Of a DNA stretch of 64,000 nucleotides, positions 25,069-37,573 are shown in pieces (position 1 is the stretch's first letter; each line of letters opens with the position of its first letter). The notes beneath the pieces are model-generated. The model did no database searches, had not been told where the DNA came from, and saw only the letters and a program-made list of their open reading frames with translations. This DNA is from Rosa chinensis (Eukaryota; Streptophyta; Magnoliopsida; Rosales; Rosaceae): contig NC_037093.1 in the NCBI RefSeq assembly GCF_002994745.2, positions 14,147,555 to 14,211,554 on the forward strand. Reading direction: 5' to 3'. Made by a program: the position numbers and the translations under genes.

Positions 25069-25073
25069 TAACC

Positions 25074-25907
25074 TGCTTTCCAAACATGCGTATGGCAATC
25101 CGATTGCGAAACAACTAATCAACTAAATGGACTCCTATGTTTTGCGTGTTGAGAATTTCTAGTTCTTCACTAAATGGACGGAAGTTGTTTGCTGTGGGCA
25201 ACAATCCACCTTTTGGCTTTTTAGATATGCTTTAGCAGTATCTTGAGCCCTTTTAGTGCTTTGGCACTCTTGCATTGCAGTTTATGCCCCTTGGCATCTT
25301 TCCCCAAATTATTTCTAATATTTTCCAGATTTTTATGAGTTACTCAAGATGGATCTCATGTTCTACACTTCGGTAACCAATTGATGGTATTTTATGTTTG
25401 TCGTTTGTCAAATTATACATTCATCAATTTGGCTTAACAATCATCAATTTGACTGAAAATTTGCAGTGAGGATATATACACTAGTACCTAAAAACTGAAC
25501 GGTCGAGATGTAGATATGCGACGTAAAAGAAACCTAAAATTCGAAGTTCACTCCGTAATTTCAAAGCGGACCTCCGCTCTGGATAAAATCTGTATATATA
25601 TATATATAAATAATTGAAAGGATATGGCAGACTTGTAATTTCAGTAAAAAAAACTGATACGGCAGAATTGTTAAAAAAAAAAAAATTAAAGGATATGGCA
25701 GGATTGTAATTTTAGTCAAAATCCGGGGGTAAAAACCGTCTTTTCTGAGTGGACATCGATGAAGAGTGGAAAATGGCAAAGTGATGAACAGTGGAAAATG
25801 GCAAATCGTAAATCAAGAAAAAAAAGGGCAAAACGGTCATTTCACTTCCTTATGAAAAGTTGTGAATAGTGCTATGAGCTTTAGTATATTTAGAATTTCC
25901 GGGGTAA
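25074..25907. other. Intergenic DNA, short repeats only
   Basis: A small (TA)n run lies near 25592-25609, with repeated AAAGGATATGGCAG and AGTGGAAAATGGCAAA phrases near 25615-25810. No gene recognised. Confidence 0.4.
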
Positions 25908-26049
25908 AAAAATTGAGGCTATATGTTTGCTCACTATTCAAAGTCTTGATAAATTTCAGGGTCAAAGTTTTCATTCATAGCTGTGTAACACGTTGTTTCA
26001 TAACTCATGTACATACATGTTTCACGACAAGTTAAGCAATAGATCTATA

Positions 26050-26081
<32 letters not shown>

Positions 26082-26381
26082 GACTAATCAAACCCCACAT
26101 ATTTACTAAATAAACGTGCTCCACTTGAAATAGAGAGATATTACATCACCCACTCACTTCAACGATGCGAATTGCCACTAAGAATTAGACCGACAAAAAG
26201 AAAAAAAAAATTGCCACTAAGAACATTACAACATGCTCCATGTGAAATAGAGAAATATTACATCATCCAGTCACTTCAACAATGCTAATTGCCACGAAGA
26301 ACATTGATTATAAATCGAGCCTATTTATAACAGTCTTCTAAGAGACTCGGGTCACCGAAAAAACATATAGCCTCAATTTTT
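25908..26381. repeat. Possible small inverted-repeat element
   Basis: The ends AAAAATTGAGGCTATATGTTT (25908-25928) and its complement (26361-26381) form an inverted repeat 474 bp apart. Inside, a segment of about 70 bp beginning TGCTCCA..TGAAATAGAGA occurs twice (26110-26180 and 26234-26300). No clear target duplication was found, so a MITE-like origin is only a suggestion. Confidence 0.45.
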
Positions 26382-26569
26382 GTTATCTAGTGTAAGCAAG
26401 ATTTTTTTGTTTTTGTTTTTTTTTTTAATGTAAACATGAATAGAAAGGAATAATAAATCAATATAAAAAAGATGCATTAGTTTTTCTAACAAATTGTTCG
26501 GTAACGATGGTCCATCAATTTGGCTTAATGCTAATTTATTCAAATGATATCCACTTGTTTGGCTTCGTC

Positions 26570-27339
26570 GGTCATGGAGGACTGTGTTGCGGGTTAGATG
26601 AAGGTGGAGCAGGCGGCATAATTCGTTATTGAGGGCGGCTGTAGGGGTGATCAGGAGGTAGTCGATTGCTCCTGGATCCAGGGTTGATGGTGGTGATTTC
26701 ATCACTTTGCTTTGGATTGGCTGATGGTGGTGGGCAATCACGGAGTGGTTATCGGATTTGGTCATCAGCGTTGGTGGCTTCGTTGTTACCAGAGGTGAAA
26801 GAGAGGGTGCGGTGCGCTGGAACTGCTCATCGTTGGGATTCTACTTGGGCTCATGTGGTTGGGCTTGGTTTATGGGTCTTGCTCTTGGACCTGTGGTCTT
26901 GTTAGTTTTTTTGTTTTTCTTCAAGTCTTTTATTTTCTAGTCTCTTTTTAGGCATTTCTTCAGTCTAGTGGATTTTTTTTCCTATCTAGTTTAGCATTTG
27001 GTCTTGGTCGTTGTCGGCTTAATTCTCAGTGTCTCTAGTTGTACACCAATTAAGGTCTCTAGGCGATTAGATTTACTGTTTTGAGAGTTAGGTTGGGAGG
27101 GTTGGATCCTTCTATTTTTAGGCTTAGTTCTTCTAGCGCCTTCGGCATAGTACCAAAGGAGGATTCCACAATACGTATTTGATTGTACAATGAGTAGGTC
27201 TATCTCCTATGTACCACTATGGGTACGACCACTATATTCTTGTTTGTCTATAGATGGCAGCGGAATGGTATGTAACGGCCTATTCTAACTTATGATGAAT
27301 ATAATTTTGGCCCCTTGGGCTCGATTCAAAAAAAAAAAG
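26570..27339 (+). mobile_element. Poly-A retroposon, 5' border uncertain
   Basis: The 3' part (about 26995-27339) is closely similar to 43120-43440. Shared phrases include CTCAGTGTCTCTAGTTGTAC, CTTCTAGCGCC and GATGGCAGCGGAA, then GTATGTAACGGC, and both copies end in poly-A. The upstream part is GC-richer and resembles the other copy only loosely. No complete ORF. It is probably a non-autonomous LINE-derived element. Confidence 0.65.
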
Positions 27340-28333
27340 TATTGGTCAACCTTCTTGTGATAAATTGGACTCCGACAAAATTCATTGAGACTTCGAACAT
27401 CAAATAAACCTATAGCCTAATATTTTTTAAACCTTTCGTAAGTTTAAGTAGAAAATAAATGAACGGAAAAGAAGGTAGATTACTATTGTACATACAGCTA
27501 GCTAGCCTAAATCAAAAAGTAGCAAAAACACTAGTATTCTTCTCCTCAAGGATTATGAAAAGGCACTATCATGCCGAACAACATGTCCCAAATTATGGGT
27601 TTCTTTCAACATTTATCTCACATCACTACCAACAGAAAGTTAAAAGACAAAGCATTGTAGTATAAACATCTACGGCATCGTACATCACAATTATCATAAA
27701 ATGAACATAAACATAAAATATTAGATGAACAAACTAAAGATACATTAAAACTGCTTTTCTTAGACTCTTAGTATACTTTAGCTACTTGAATTTTTCTCTC
27801 TTGATCAATAGTTTATTACCATTTCGTGTTCAAATTAAGTGGACTAAAAGAATCACTATGCCCACTTCTCGGAGGAGGCCGCATCGGGGCTAGCCAGCAC
27901 GTGACCTACTCTGGTGGAGATAGTTTGGATCCTTTGTCTTTTGGGGTGGTTGAAGATGTCCCCTTGTTGGCATCCGTGACTGCATATAGTTGTGAATTAT
28001 TTGAAGAACTCATCTTTTGAAAACAAATATTGACTAAAATACTAAATTCAAACTTGTTGAGAATAAATTCAGGAGAATAAATAGGACCAAAGGGCCTCTA
28101 TAAATAGGGTTTGTTTTTTCTTTCTAAAAAATATAAGAGCAATTTTAACAAGATTAGGAGTAATCTTTTCAAAACATAATAGGAAAAAATTTCTTCATCG
28201 AAAAAGGAGATCCAGTTTTCTCAGTCTCTTCAAACTAACCCAGGCATTCCTCGAAGTCTTAATCCGTATCACAACAAGTAAGTTCAAACTATAATATGTT
28301 ATTAACAAGGAGTTGATAAATACATTTTGATTT
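27340..28333. other. Intergenic DNA, nothing recognised
   Basis: AT-rich. Short open frames (for example 27826-28020) have no recognisable similarity or repeats. Confidence 0.4.
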
Positions 28334-28467
28334 GAAGTTTCCTGTTGTGATATGGACTAAACTTTTCATTGGGAAATGAAAAACAAGCCCCCATATATAG
28401 GAGCTTGAAGTTTCCTGTTGTGATATGGACTAAACTTTTCCCTGGGAAATGAAAAACAAGCCCCCAT
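28334..28467. repeat. 73-bp tandem duplication
   Basis: A unit beginning GAAGTTTCCTGTTGTGATAT and ending in AACAAGCCCCCAT occurs at 28334 and 28407, period 73 bp, with few differences. Confidence 0.9.
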
Positions 28468-28497
28468 CATCAATTTATAATAAACCGCATTTGATTG

Positions 28498-28690
28498 AAC
28501 CAGCATTTCATCAGACAGGCTCTATGCAGGAGTTCCCATCCCTTTGGGTCAACCAGTCCCCATGAACAAGGTCACTAGAAGTAAAGCCTGTTGTGAAAAG
28601 ACTTCTCTCTAAAACCAGCAGCATCTTCGTACCCCTAGACAATTCCATAAGAAGACTTTTTAGTGATCAACAACAGCCTCGAGCAAGACC
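28498..28690 (-). pseudogene. Decayed partial copy of the HARBI1-like gene
   Basis: About 190 bp matches 29940-30200 of the adjacent intact gene in the same orientation. Shared phrases on the plus strand are GGCTCTATGCAGGAGTTCCC (versus GGTTCTGTGCAGGAGTCCCC), the CCAGTCCCC segment, GAAGTAAAGCCTGTT (versus GAAGTAAGCCTGTT), and GATCAACAACAGCCTC (versus GTCAGCAACAACCTC). Indels destroy the frame and an internal piece is missing. It lies about 1 kb downstream of the gene's 3' end. Confidence 0.75.
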
Positions 28691-29646
28691 CAAGGATACA
28701 AAAATAACCCAACTTCGAACTTTGGCTCGACTCTTGTTTGCATTAACTATCCACTAGTGTTTGAAATGTTTGTCCATATAGCCAGTGCAACTGACCCAAC
28801 GCAAAGACATGAATCATATAGCACGATTATGAAAGGAAATGCCTGAGCCCCTTATGGACATACATAGCAGTTCAAACACCAAATAACACAATGAGATTTA
28901 CAGGAACAAAAACAGCAGCTCGTGAAGAAGGAAAAGAAAAAAAAAAAAGCCTCTTCGGCTGTATTCATAGGGCAGTTTCTATTTTACCTGTGTATTACCA
29001 GTTTATCAGACTATTGACAACCATTTACAACCCAGAACAACCCTTACTATATATATATCTATCAAAAGACCAACTATCTGTATAGGCTTGGAAAAACAAC
29101 CAAATGCCTATATCTTTGTTATACTGTAGCAGCAGAATGAAATTTCCAAGAAGAAAGGTTATCATAAAAAGTATTAAATAGGCCATTAAGTTGAATCAAA
29201 ATGCATAAAAGAATTGCTCCTCATTAATATCATAATTCTAAGGATACTATTGCAGGTCGAGACTTGCAAGTTGCCACTCAAAGCAACATTAGTGCACAAG
29301 ATTCTTACTAAAGATTGTATAAAGACTTCCTTTTTCATCAAAATATTACCACTCTGGCTTCTAGTTGATCACCATCACCAGGCACAACTGAACGTAAATA
29401 TAAAATGCACCGCAACTGATACAAAACTAGTGCATTTCCACACCTCCAATCAATCTTGTAATTCATTACCAAGTCAGTTGGCCCCAACAACTATATGACA
29501 GTCATTACAGATTAGCTCTACTCATCCGAAATACAATTCTGCAGCCTACCTAATAAGCAAGCAACGAAAGAAATACATTTGAAATAAAATCCTTACATAG
29601 GTTAAACCGTTGAGGACAAGCATCCCTTTACTGAGGACAAAATATC
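28691..29646. other. Downstream flank of the HARBI1-like gene
   Basis: AT-rich. It presumably contains the 3' untranslated region of the minus-strand gene. No other feature recognised. Confidence 0.4.
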
Positions 29647-30984
29647 CTATCTCGATGAAAGCCTCTGGTGCAAATCATCAGCCAATGCTTGCCTCAAGCT
29701 TTCCCCAAAGTAGTACAACGACTTCTCACTGTCATGCACCCTAGGAGGCATCCCATTCTCCTCAGGGTCCTTCCACAGCTCCGGTTCAGGCTCCCTCGCA
29801 ATCTGGCACAAATTGTGCAGCACACAGCAAGCAACAATGGTCTGCGGCACATGATTAAGACCCACATTCAGGTCCTGCAGAATCTTCCACCTCCCTTTGA
29901 GCAGCCCAATTGCCTCAACCACCACAGACCTCCCCTTCATGAGCATTCCATCGAACAGGTTCTGTGCAGGAGTCCCCATCCCATTAGGCGAAAACGGAGT
30001 CAACAAGAAACTGAGCAAAGGATAGCACCAGTCCCCGACAATGTAAGGCCTCACAGGGTGACCACGCACATTGATGACCTTATCCCACACAATGTCACCG
30101 GAAGTAAGCCTGTTATACAACAAACTCTCTCGAAAATGGGTGGCGTCTTCGGTGCCTCCCGGCGCTTTAACGCAAACATCCCAGAAGATCTTCTTGTGGT
30201 CAGCAACAACCTCCAGCTGAACAGCATTGTAGCCGTACCTGCACTTGTAATTCCCGGGCAGATTCTGCTTGTGCAGCCTGATCGGACTGCCATCAATGGC
30301 GCCACACATGTTGGGGAGTGACGTCAGCTCCTCGAAGGCCTGGGTGGTTTCGATCAGTCTGCGGCGGCTGACGGGGATCTTGATGAACTCCGGGTAGAGC
30401 TTGGTGGCGAGTAGGCGCGTGACCATGTTGGTGATTTTGGAGATGAGGTAGGGCTCGAGGGAGTAGCGGGCGGCGAGGGACTTGGCGGAGAAGCCGTGGG
30501 CGAGGCGGGAGAGGACCATGGCGACGGCGTAGTCGGAAGGGAGGGAGAGGTTGGAGAGAGCAATGTGGGGTTTGAGCTTATCGACGACGGTCGTGAAGAC
30601 GGGATACGACAGGCCGTAGAGGGAGCGCCACTGGGCGTCGCGGAGAGGGGCTTCGAGGGACCAGATGTGCTCGGTGGAGAGGGCGCGGAAGGCGGAGACG
30701 GAGTAGTCGGAGGCGGCGGCGGCGGCGGAGGAGGAGGCGGCGGGGGTGGAGGGGGAGGAGGAGGAAGGGCGGGAGGAGGCGATGTAGGAGAGGACGGAGG
30801 CGATGGTGAAGAAGAGGAGAGGGGCGGCGGAGGAGGAGGTGAGGAGGGAGGTGGGGGAGGTGGAGGTGGAGGCGGAGGAGGCGGTGGTGGTGGAGGTGGG
30901 GGAGGAGATGAGGGAGGTGGTTGGGTCGATGGAGTTGTGGAGGTGGAGGAGGTTGGAGAGCATCAGGAGGAACGATTGATCCAT
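29647..30984 (-). CDS. HARBI1/ALP1-like DDE nuclease-domain protein
   Basis: Intact single-exon frame of 445 residues, starting MDQSFLLMLSNLLHLHNSID. Residues 22-95 are Ser/Thr/Ala/Pro-rich and include a hydrophobic stretch (about 55-69). A helical DNA-binding-type region follows (about 105-200), then a DDE_4 (PIF/Harbinger transposase-derived) domain at about 225-395. All three acidic positions are kept: D231 in GAIDGS, D318 in VGDWCYPL and E357 in VVVEAIGLLKGRW. Plant relatives such as ALP1 are domesticated PIF/Harbinger transposases, and ALP1 acts with Polycomb proteins. No terminal inverted repeats were noticed around it, so it looks like a host gene. Whether this one is a nuclease or a chromatin protein cannot be told from sequence. 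A decayed copy lies downstream at 28498-28690. Confidence 0.87.
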   Translation of the reverse strand: MDQSFLLMLSNLLHLHNSIDPTTSLISSPTSTTTASSASTSTSPTSLLTSSSAAPLLFFTIASVLSYIASSRPSSSSPSTPAASSSAAAAASDYSVSAFRALSTEHIWSLEAPLRDAQWRSLYGLSYPVFTTVVDKLKPHIALSNLSLPSDYAVAMVLSRLAHGFSAKSLAARYSLEPYLISKITNMVTRLLATKLYPEFIKIPVSRRRLIETTQAFEELTSLPNMCGAIDGSPIRLHKQNLPGNYKCRYGYNAVQLEVVADHKKIFWDVCVKAPGGTEDATHFRESLLYNRLTSGDIVWDKVINVRGHPVRPYIVGDWCYPLLSFLLTPFSPNGMGTPAQNLFDGMLMKGRSVVVEAIGLLKGRWKILQDLNVGLNHVPQTIVACCVLHNLCQIAREPEPELWKDPEENGMPPRVHDSEKSLYYFGESLRQALADDLHQRLSSR

Positions 30985-31017
30985 GGCTCTGCGTCGACTC
31001 TCCAGACTTGTGTCGAC

Positions 31018-31333
31018 TGAAGAAGAAGAAGAAGAAGAGCCGATGATTTGAAATTTTTCGATTTAGGATTTTAGACCGGTGAAATTGCTTCTCATTTCAC
31101 CCCAACTTACCTTTATTAAAGAAATGGCAAGTCATTTTTTGGGAATAGTGTATCGAATTTTGCCAATAGAATAAGAAGTAAAAACATGGGGTTAAAACTT
31201 CTCTAGCCCTTATATCCATGATGACTCGCCGGAGTTTAATTCTGATGGACCACACTCAGAATCTATGTTAGCAATGATCTTTATGGGCTTTGTCGTCGTA
31301 CCTTGGATATATATTATGGTGGGTGGCGCCGCC
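31018..31333. other. Upstream region of the HARBI1-like gene
   Basis: Includes a (GAA)n tract at about 31021-31038 just upstream of the start codon and ordinary intergenic DNA. No element ends recognised. Confidence 0.4.
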
Positions 31334-31610
31334 CTATTTGTTTTTGTCTTTGGTTTTATGTTAGTGACATTTATCTTACTTATTTTATAGCGTGAGGGAG
31401 CTTAGATAAATTAATTTTTTTTTTCAAATCTTGAATTTTAACTTATTTTTGTTTTAAAGAAGTTATTTTTCGCTAACATATTTTATTGAGTTCAAGTTTG
31501 GCTACAGACCAAAAAAGAAAAAAGAGTTCGAGTTTGGTTCCTTTTTTTACACAAACATGAGCTGACACGAGCACTATATTAAGCTGATTATAACTCTAGT
31601 GAGTTTGTAG
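31334..31610. repeat. Old duplicate of the 39437-39740 segment; empty site for the Pack-MULE
   Basis: From TTTGTTTTT at about 31335 onward the sequence matches the right flank of the Pack-MULE at 39437. Shared phrases are GTGTTATGT-like, TAGCGTGAG, CTTGAATTTT, AACTTATTTTT and GAAGTTATTTTTCGCTA, then ATGAGCTGACA. Similarity to the left flank (37285-37312) is weaker but present (ATGGTGG, then ATTTGTTTTTG). Confidence 0.7.
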
Positions 31611-32119
31611 AGCTAATGCCACAGACGAGCTAGCTAGCATCTTCTTGAAAATGACCCTAAACTTGCCGATCACGGTTCATAATGTTAGTTTCTCTCATTT
31701 TATGCATTTTTCCTTAAAATTCTAAATTCAAATCTCAATTAATAAGATATTGATTATATTCTATGATATAAACCACTTGTTACAACTTGCAACTAATGAA
31801 AGTTACAACTGTTCCACTTTACCTAGCTATAGGTTGAACCCAATCCCACCGGTGGTGGATTTTTGTCTGAAATATGGCTCGCTAAGGAAAAATTTCGCCT
31901 ATGATCCATGCTTACACCCCCGTTTATGAAATTTTATCCATGTTACGAATATTGAAAACAGTCCATAAAACTAAAAGAGTATCAAAGAGCCCTTTGCTCG
32001 GTTGAGAAAACAAATGAGATTAATATATTGATTGACAAACGATCTTGTCAATAAGGAAATTAACATGCCCTCTGTTTATATGAAAAAGGGGCAATAATAT
32101 TGCGGTCGTAATTCCTGAA
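31611..32119. other. Intergenic DNA downstream of RPC3
   Basis: No gene recognised. It presumably contains the 3' untranslated region of the minus-strand RPC3 gene near its right end. Confidence 0.4.
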
Positions 32120-35100
32120 TCAGAAGTCATGGAAGAGCATGAGAGCATCATCAAGCTTCATGAGGGATAATGCCATGATTTTCCTCACACCTAGAAACCG
32201 GTTGGCTTTTTTCTCTAATTCACCCACGCGTTTCTCCTTCGGGGTATTTGTAACCTGCAAGGAGTTGCCAAAAAAATGATTAGAACATGTAAAAAGCTGC
32301 AACAAGGTTCTGTTAGGTCCAAGGATAATGAAGAAGATATAAAGAACATTGTCTACAGACTCTAGACAGGTCCTGATATCACATAAACAAGGTAGCACTT
32401 TTTTTTATTGCAGAAACAGAAATGACATTGTGAGAAAGCAAGTAGAATTGTCATTTGCACCCCACAAGAGATCTGGCAAGTACTGAACAAGAGAAAATAC
32501 GTGCCCTAGTGCTTTTGGTGCGGAACAGAATTGACAGGAAATTCTACTAGATAAGAAAGAAACAACCAGAAGTCGCCATTTGTGTCCCAAAAGGAATTTG
32601 GTACCGAACAACAAAAAATATAGGCCAATAAGAATTTTGTAAGGAAAAGGCACCAACAAACCTCCTTATTCTCTTCCCTCTCATGATCATATCGCTTAAC
32701 CAAATTGTACGCCGCATGGTACATCTCATCTAAAACATGTGTCCAAACAATGGGCTTGTGTACTTTCCACACCATGACTTGTGACTGTTTAGCTGTTGTC
32801 AATGATAATTTCTGCAGGTAGATGAAATATTGTCACACAGAAAATAAAGCTCATAATGATACTCGACATGTCTTTACACAGGATGAGTCAACAAAGTCTG
32901 TGATTGTGTAATTGGTAAACAAAGTTGAAAACAAAACAGCAGAAAACTAAATACAGTGCCACATGTGCCTAAAGAAAAGAAGAAGATAAATGCTGTACCT
33001 CCATATGAACGTAGTCATCCTTCCAGAGCTTATAAAGAATCTTAGGTGCTTCGTTTTTGTCAACCAAGGCCTCTTTTGATATCTAAAAAGAACCAAGTAA
33101 ATGAATTACCAAAAATACTACTAGAGTATGTCATATTAGGTCATATAAGACTCATGTACAATATATGGCCAGGTAACCCAGGTGTCTTTTTAGTTTCTTA
33201 CAGTAATACAGTACACTCAACAAAGAGCAAAATACTAACAGGTTGTTACCCACATCTTAAAACTTTTTGGATAGCCAGTAGTGGCGCACATAGCAGGATA
33301 ACTACATATTATGCAATAACAACCTATGTCCCACAAGACTAGTGTTGAAGATATGGTTAGGTCTCCAACTAGTTTTATTTTTATTTTTTATTTTTAAAAG
33401 AAACAGCTTTTTATTGAAAAAGCAAAAATCAAGTTACAAGGAGGCGGATAAGGAGCCCACTTTGAAGATCTAAAGAGGGCAGCTACGGCTATAGGCTTAG
33501 CATCTCAACTAATAATACTAATCAAAGCTTAGGGGCTTATACTACAGCTGCTTACCAGTTCAGAATAATGGAAGAAAGATTATAATCCTTGAATTCCTTA
33601 GAAATAGAAGCCCATAAGGATGCCCAGAACTTGACTCTATTAATTTCTCACAGTACTACATTATGCTAAACAAAAAGAGCAACATATTAACAGATACTCT
33701 ACCAAATGTAGAAAACTCAATGGATTGCGAGGAGTGGCACCGTAACAATGTTATTACCATATCTGTCTCAAAAAACCGACCAGATTTTGACTGCATTGTC
33801 AGTAACCTAAATATTCTATAAGCATCCTCTCCATATCTTTTCAAAACAATCAACTCCACCTGCAGTATAGAAAGTATACTTAGACATCTATCTTGGTGAC
33901 CTAATGATAGATATCATACATTTGAAAAATACAGAAATCAGACAAACCTCATCATTTTGAAGCAGTTCTATACTTTCCTTCAAGGCTATAATGGCAAAAA
34001 AATAAGGGAGATATTTTGTCAATAGCAACTCAATACAAACCATCCATAAGAAAGATAAAGGATGATCGATTTTTTTACTATACAAAATTGAAGGAGAAAA
34101 AGGGCACTGGACCAACGCTATATGGCACATCCCCATCCTCACCCTCACCCTCACCCTCATCCTCATATACTCCTGTTACAAGAGGTGCGCCGCAGAACAA
34201 GCTGAGGGAAGCTCTGACACAATCCTGTTTCCTAGACTAAAGCATAGGTAGTTAACTGTGTATGAACGACACAGCATATACTAATCCAAACTTCCAGCTC
34301 ACCTGAATAATCTGTTTTCACTTTGGTCTCTGCAGTTCTAGTTGCCTTCAGCGTTTCTCCTAACTCAACTGCAGCTTCATCATCATGTTGTGCTCTAACA
34401 TTCTCAACACAAGCCTAAAACCCAACAATTAAATATCAAAGTACATTCGATTTTTTGTTTTAGTTCTTTGATTTGAGAAGAGAGAATATATTCACTTAAG
34501 GGAGCAGCATACCCAAAAAACAAGGAATGCAATCAAAAGAATTCATCTAATATTGAATTAAAAATGCTAGAGTAAGAGAACCCATTATCCACTACAGAGA
34601 AAGAGAAAGAACTTAGGTAATGTTTAGACACTCCATATGATTGTCCACCTTTATGTTACCTTTTTAGTTACTGTCAACCAAAGAATGAATGGGCATTTGA
34701 AAGGCAAGCACATTTGATTCCAAGGATCATTTCAACAAACCACATACTACCATACACATAGTTTGATAAAATGCATGAAAACATGAATCTGACAGTCTCT
34801 GCTACTAGAAAGTCATACACAGAGCATGCAAAGCATGTAAGTAAAGGTATTTTAGATTAAAAAATGCCTAAACATTCTCATCACATTGTTTAACAATAAC
34901 AACCATTTTCCTTCATTTACATGAATTGATAATTATAAATAAAATGGAAAATCAGAAGAAAACCAACCTTATGCCTTAGACAATGAATGAACTGCTCAAA
35001 ATTAGCACGCCAAAGAATCACTTCCTTATCATTAGACCCATGTTCTTCACCAATATCCAAATCATCAAACTTGCGCTATAAAATCAGAAAACTGCATATT

Positions 35101-37165
35101 AGAACATCACTAGACTTCAAGAAATTGCATACTACAAACAATAATCCATATACCAACCTTCTCCCCAACACTCATACTAGAAGAATTATTCTCACTTTTT
35201 TGTGACGGATCATCAGTTTCTGCATCTGTCATAATTAAGAATCTTATTGCTTCCATAGGCCTTGCTGCTGCGAGAACACGTTGTTCTATGGTCTCTGATA
35301 CTTGAGCCATCTGTAAGAGTTGATTGAAATGTTGATTTATAAGGATGCACAGTTTTAACCAACAAACGTAAAATGTTCAGACAGGTTCAACTAGGAGAGG
35401 TGTTCAAACATGAAATGACTCTGACCTAAAATACCAAGTCAGGGTTCATTGTTACTTCACACAGACTTGAAAAGAACATGACTTAGATGAATAACAGTTG
35501 ATCAGATTATGCGAAAAGGAATAACCTGACTTTGACATAACAAATATGTTCTTCCATCTGTTTATCCCTGACAGTATTAATTCTAACAAATCTGTTGTTT
35601 GATTGGAGTATTTTTATTATTAAGGGACTGTATGAGTTATCTGATATAGACATAAGGGGTATATGTATCGAGCCAAACACAAAAGCATTAACAAATGAGC
35701 CAACTTGTCATTAAGTTAATCGGTGTCACTACATAATTAATCATGTGAAGATTAAACAATAATTGACAGGAAACTAAAATCACACTATTCAAACACTGAT
35801 ACAACTCAACCTCAGTCAACAGATGTAACAGAAGCTTTAATTATCAAACACCCCACATCAAACTGGCCTACCCGAAACATAGTTGACACAAAATATCTAG
35901 TTGCATTACCTTAGCAGATTTAGTGCGTGGCTTCTTTGGACCTTCTTGTTCAGGTGCTTCTTCAAGAAGTGGTTCAGGGGCCGGGCAGCGTTCAACAAAA
36001 CGGGCAGTCACAAGTCTAACAAAGTTATCTTGAGCAGCAATCTGAACTGCAGAAAGAAAACCCAGAAACAGTACTTAATATCCCCAGTGCTCATACAGTT
36101 AGTCACAAAGTCCCATTAAATTTTTGTTTCCTTCCCACAAAAGAACACTAACGAATTCATCATTCTGTAATATCGGATGGATCATACATTAAAGCAATAC
36201 CTTGACTACTATTTGATTTGGATTTCTGATTGGCTCTGTCCATTAATTGTTGCTGTGTAAGTCTACCATGCTCGAGTAAACCAGCAAGAAGTTGTTTGCA
36301 CTAACAAAACAAACCAAATGTACATAAAAAACCAATCAAAATCCAACCCCTGAATTTCACCAAACCAAAAATCCACCCCTAAAAACAACATAAACCAATA
36401 CATAAAAAATGAACTAACATCATCATCAAGCTCCTGGGCCACAACCGCCAGAAATTTCGCAAACCTAAGGCGATGGAGTATGTTATCGTACACAGCAATG
36501 TACTGAACTTTAAGCCCAGCCTCTGCATAACCACAAATCCACAATAAGCAATTAACTTTACTCAAATTAAACCAATTCAATCTAGAGTTTTACAAAACAG
36601 ATTCAAAGAATCATAAACCCCCTAACCACAAATTCACAAAAAGCAATTAACTTTACTCAAATTAAACCAATTCAATCTAGGATTTTACAAAACAGATTCA
36701 AAGAATCAAAAACCCCCCAAAAAAAATTGAGACAAGGAATTCACAAAAAGCAATTAACTTTACTCAAATCGAACCAATCCAATCTAGGGTTTTACGAAAC
36801 AGATTGAAATAATCAAAAACCCCCCAAAAAACAAAAGATTGAGATAAGCAGAAGAATTACTGGACTCTTGGGTAAAGGGCTGGACGCAATTGTGCTGAAC
36901 CAGAATCAGGAGAGAGTTCTTAACTTGCTGGGGAGTGAGAGTCGTCGATCGGATTAAGTCACCCAGGTTTAGTGGTCCGGATTTCAGAAGGGTTTCGCAT
37001 ACTTTCTGCAAAATCGTAAAGATGGAAAATTTAAGAGCGAAGAGAATTGAAGAGTGAAATTAGAGATAAAGAGAAAGAGAGAGAGAGAGTTACAGCGACG
37101 GGTTTGCCGAAGTGTTTGGTGATGATCTGAACGGCGTATTGGATGCCGTTGTTAGTCACCGTCAT
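32120..37165 (-). CDS. RPC3: DNA-directed RNA polymerase III subunit RPC3 (RPC82/NRPC3)
   Basis: A 13-exon gene read with GT/AG junctions. Exons: 37094-37165 (start MTVTNNGIQYAVQIITKHFG), about 36857-37016, 36419-36522, 36201-36300, 35910-36046, 35158-35310, 34968-35075, 34303-34414, 33948-33985, 33758-33859, 32999-33082, 32662-32812 and 32120-32255 (end ALMLFHDF, TGA). The N-terminus has the RPC82 winged-helix pattern (VCETLLKSGPLNLGDLIRST then TLTPQQVKNSLLILVQHNCV). Further helices (KVQYIAVYDNILHRLRFAKF, LLAGLLEHGRLTQQQL) and a C-terminal coiled helix (ELEKKANRFL) follow. RPC3 forms the RPC3-RPC6-RPC7 subcomplex that helps Pol III initiate on tRNA and 5S genes in the nucleus. No stop or frameshift was seen in the exons. 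Confidence 0.9.
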
Positions 37166-37573
37166 CTTCTTCTCCCTGTTTGAAGCTCCAGGGCTTCACT
37201 GAGAGAAAAGCGGGAAATATAAACGGGGGGAGTTGCAGGGCCCAAACCGAACTAAACCGGCCCAAGGGTGGAAGTTCCGATGTACCACTTGCATGGTGGT
37301 GCATTTGTTTTTGGGTTCTTGACCCAATGCACAAAATTGGGCCAAAGTATTCCCACTTACGCCACCAACAGATTTTTATTCTTACTTACCCCATTTAAAT
37401 GTCAAATGACAATTTTAGCCTTCAAAGAATTGTGAAATAACAAATCGTACATAAAATCAGAAAACGTTCTCTCTCTGTCCTCTCGCTCCCCTCCCCTCCC
37501 CTCCACTCTCCGATCTCTTTCCGGCGAGGAATATTCCTCCATTGAGCAAGTCGCCCTCACTGAATCCCCACCT

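Noticed and set aside
27826..28020. 64-codon plus-strand frame
   Set aside because: No recognisable similarity, conserved start or repeat. It is within chance length for this DNA.
29668..30321. 217-codon plus-strand frame
   Set aside because: It is antisense to the DDE domain of the HARBI1-like gene.
30496..31020. Gly/Glu-rich 174-codon plus-strand frame
   Set aside because: It is the antisense shadow of the Ser/Thr/Ala-rich N-terminus of the HARBI1-like gene.
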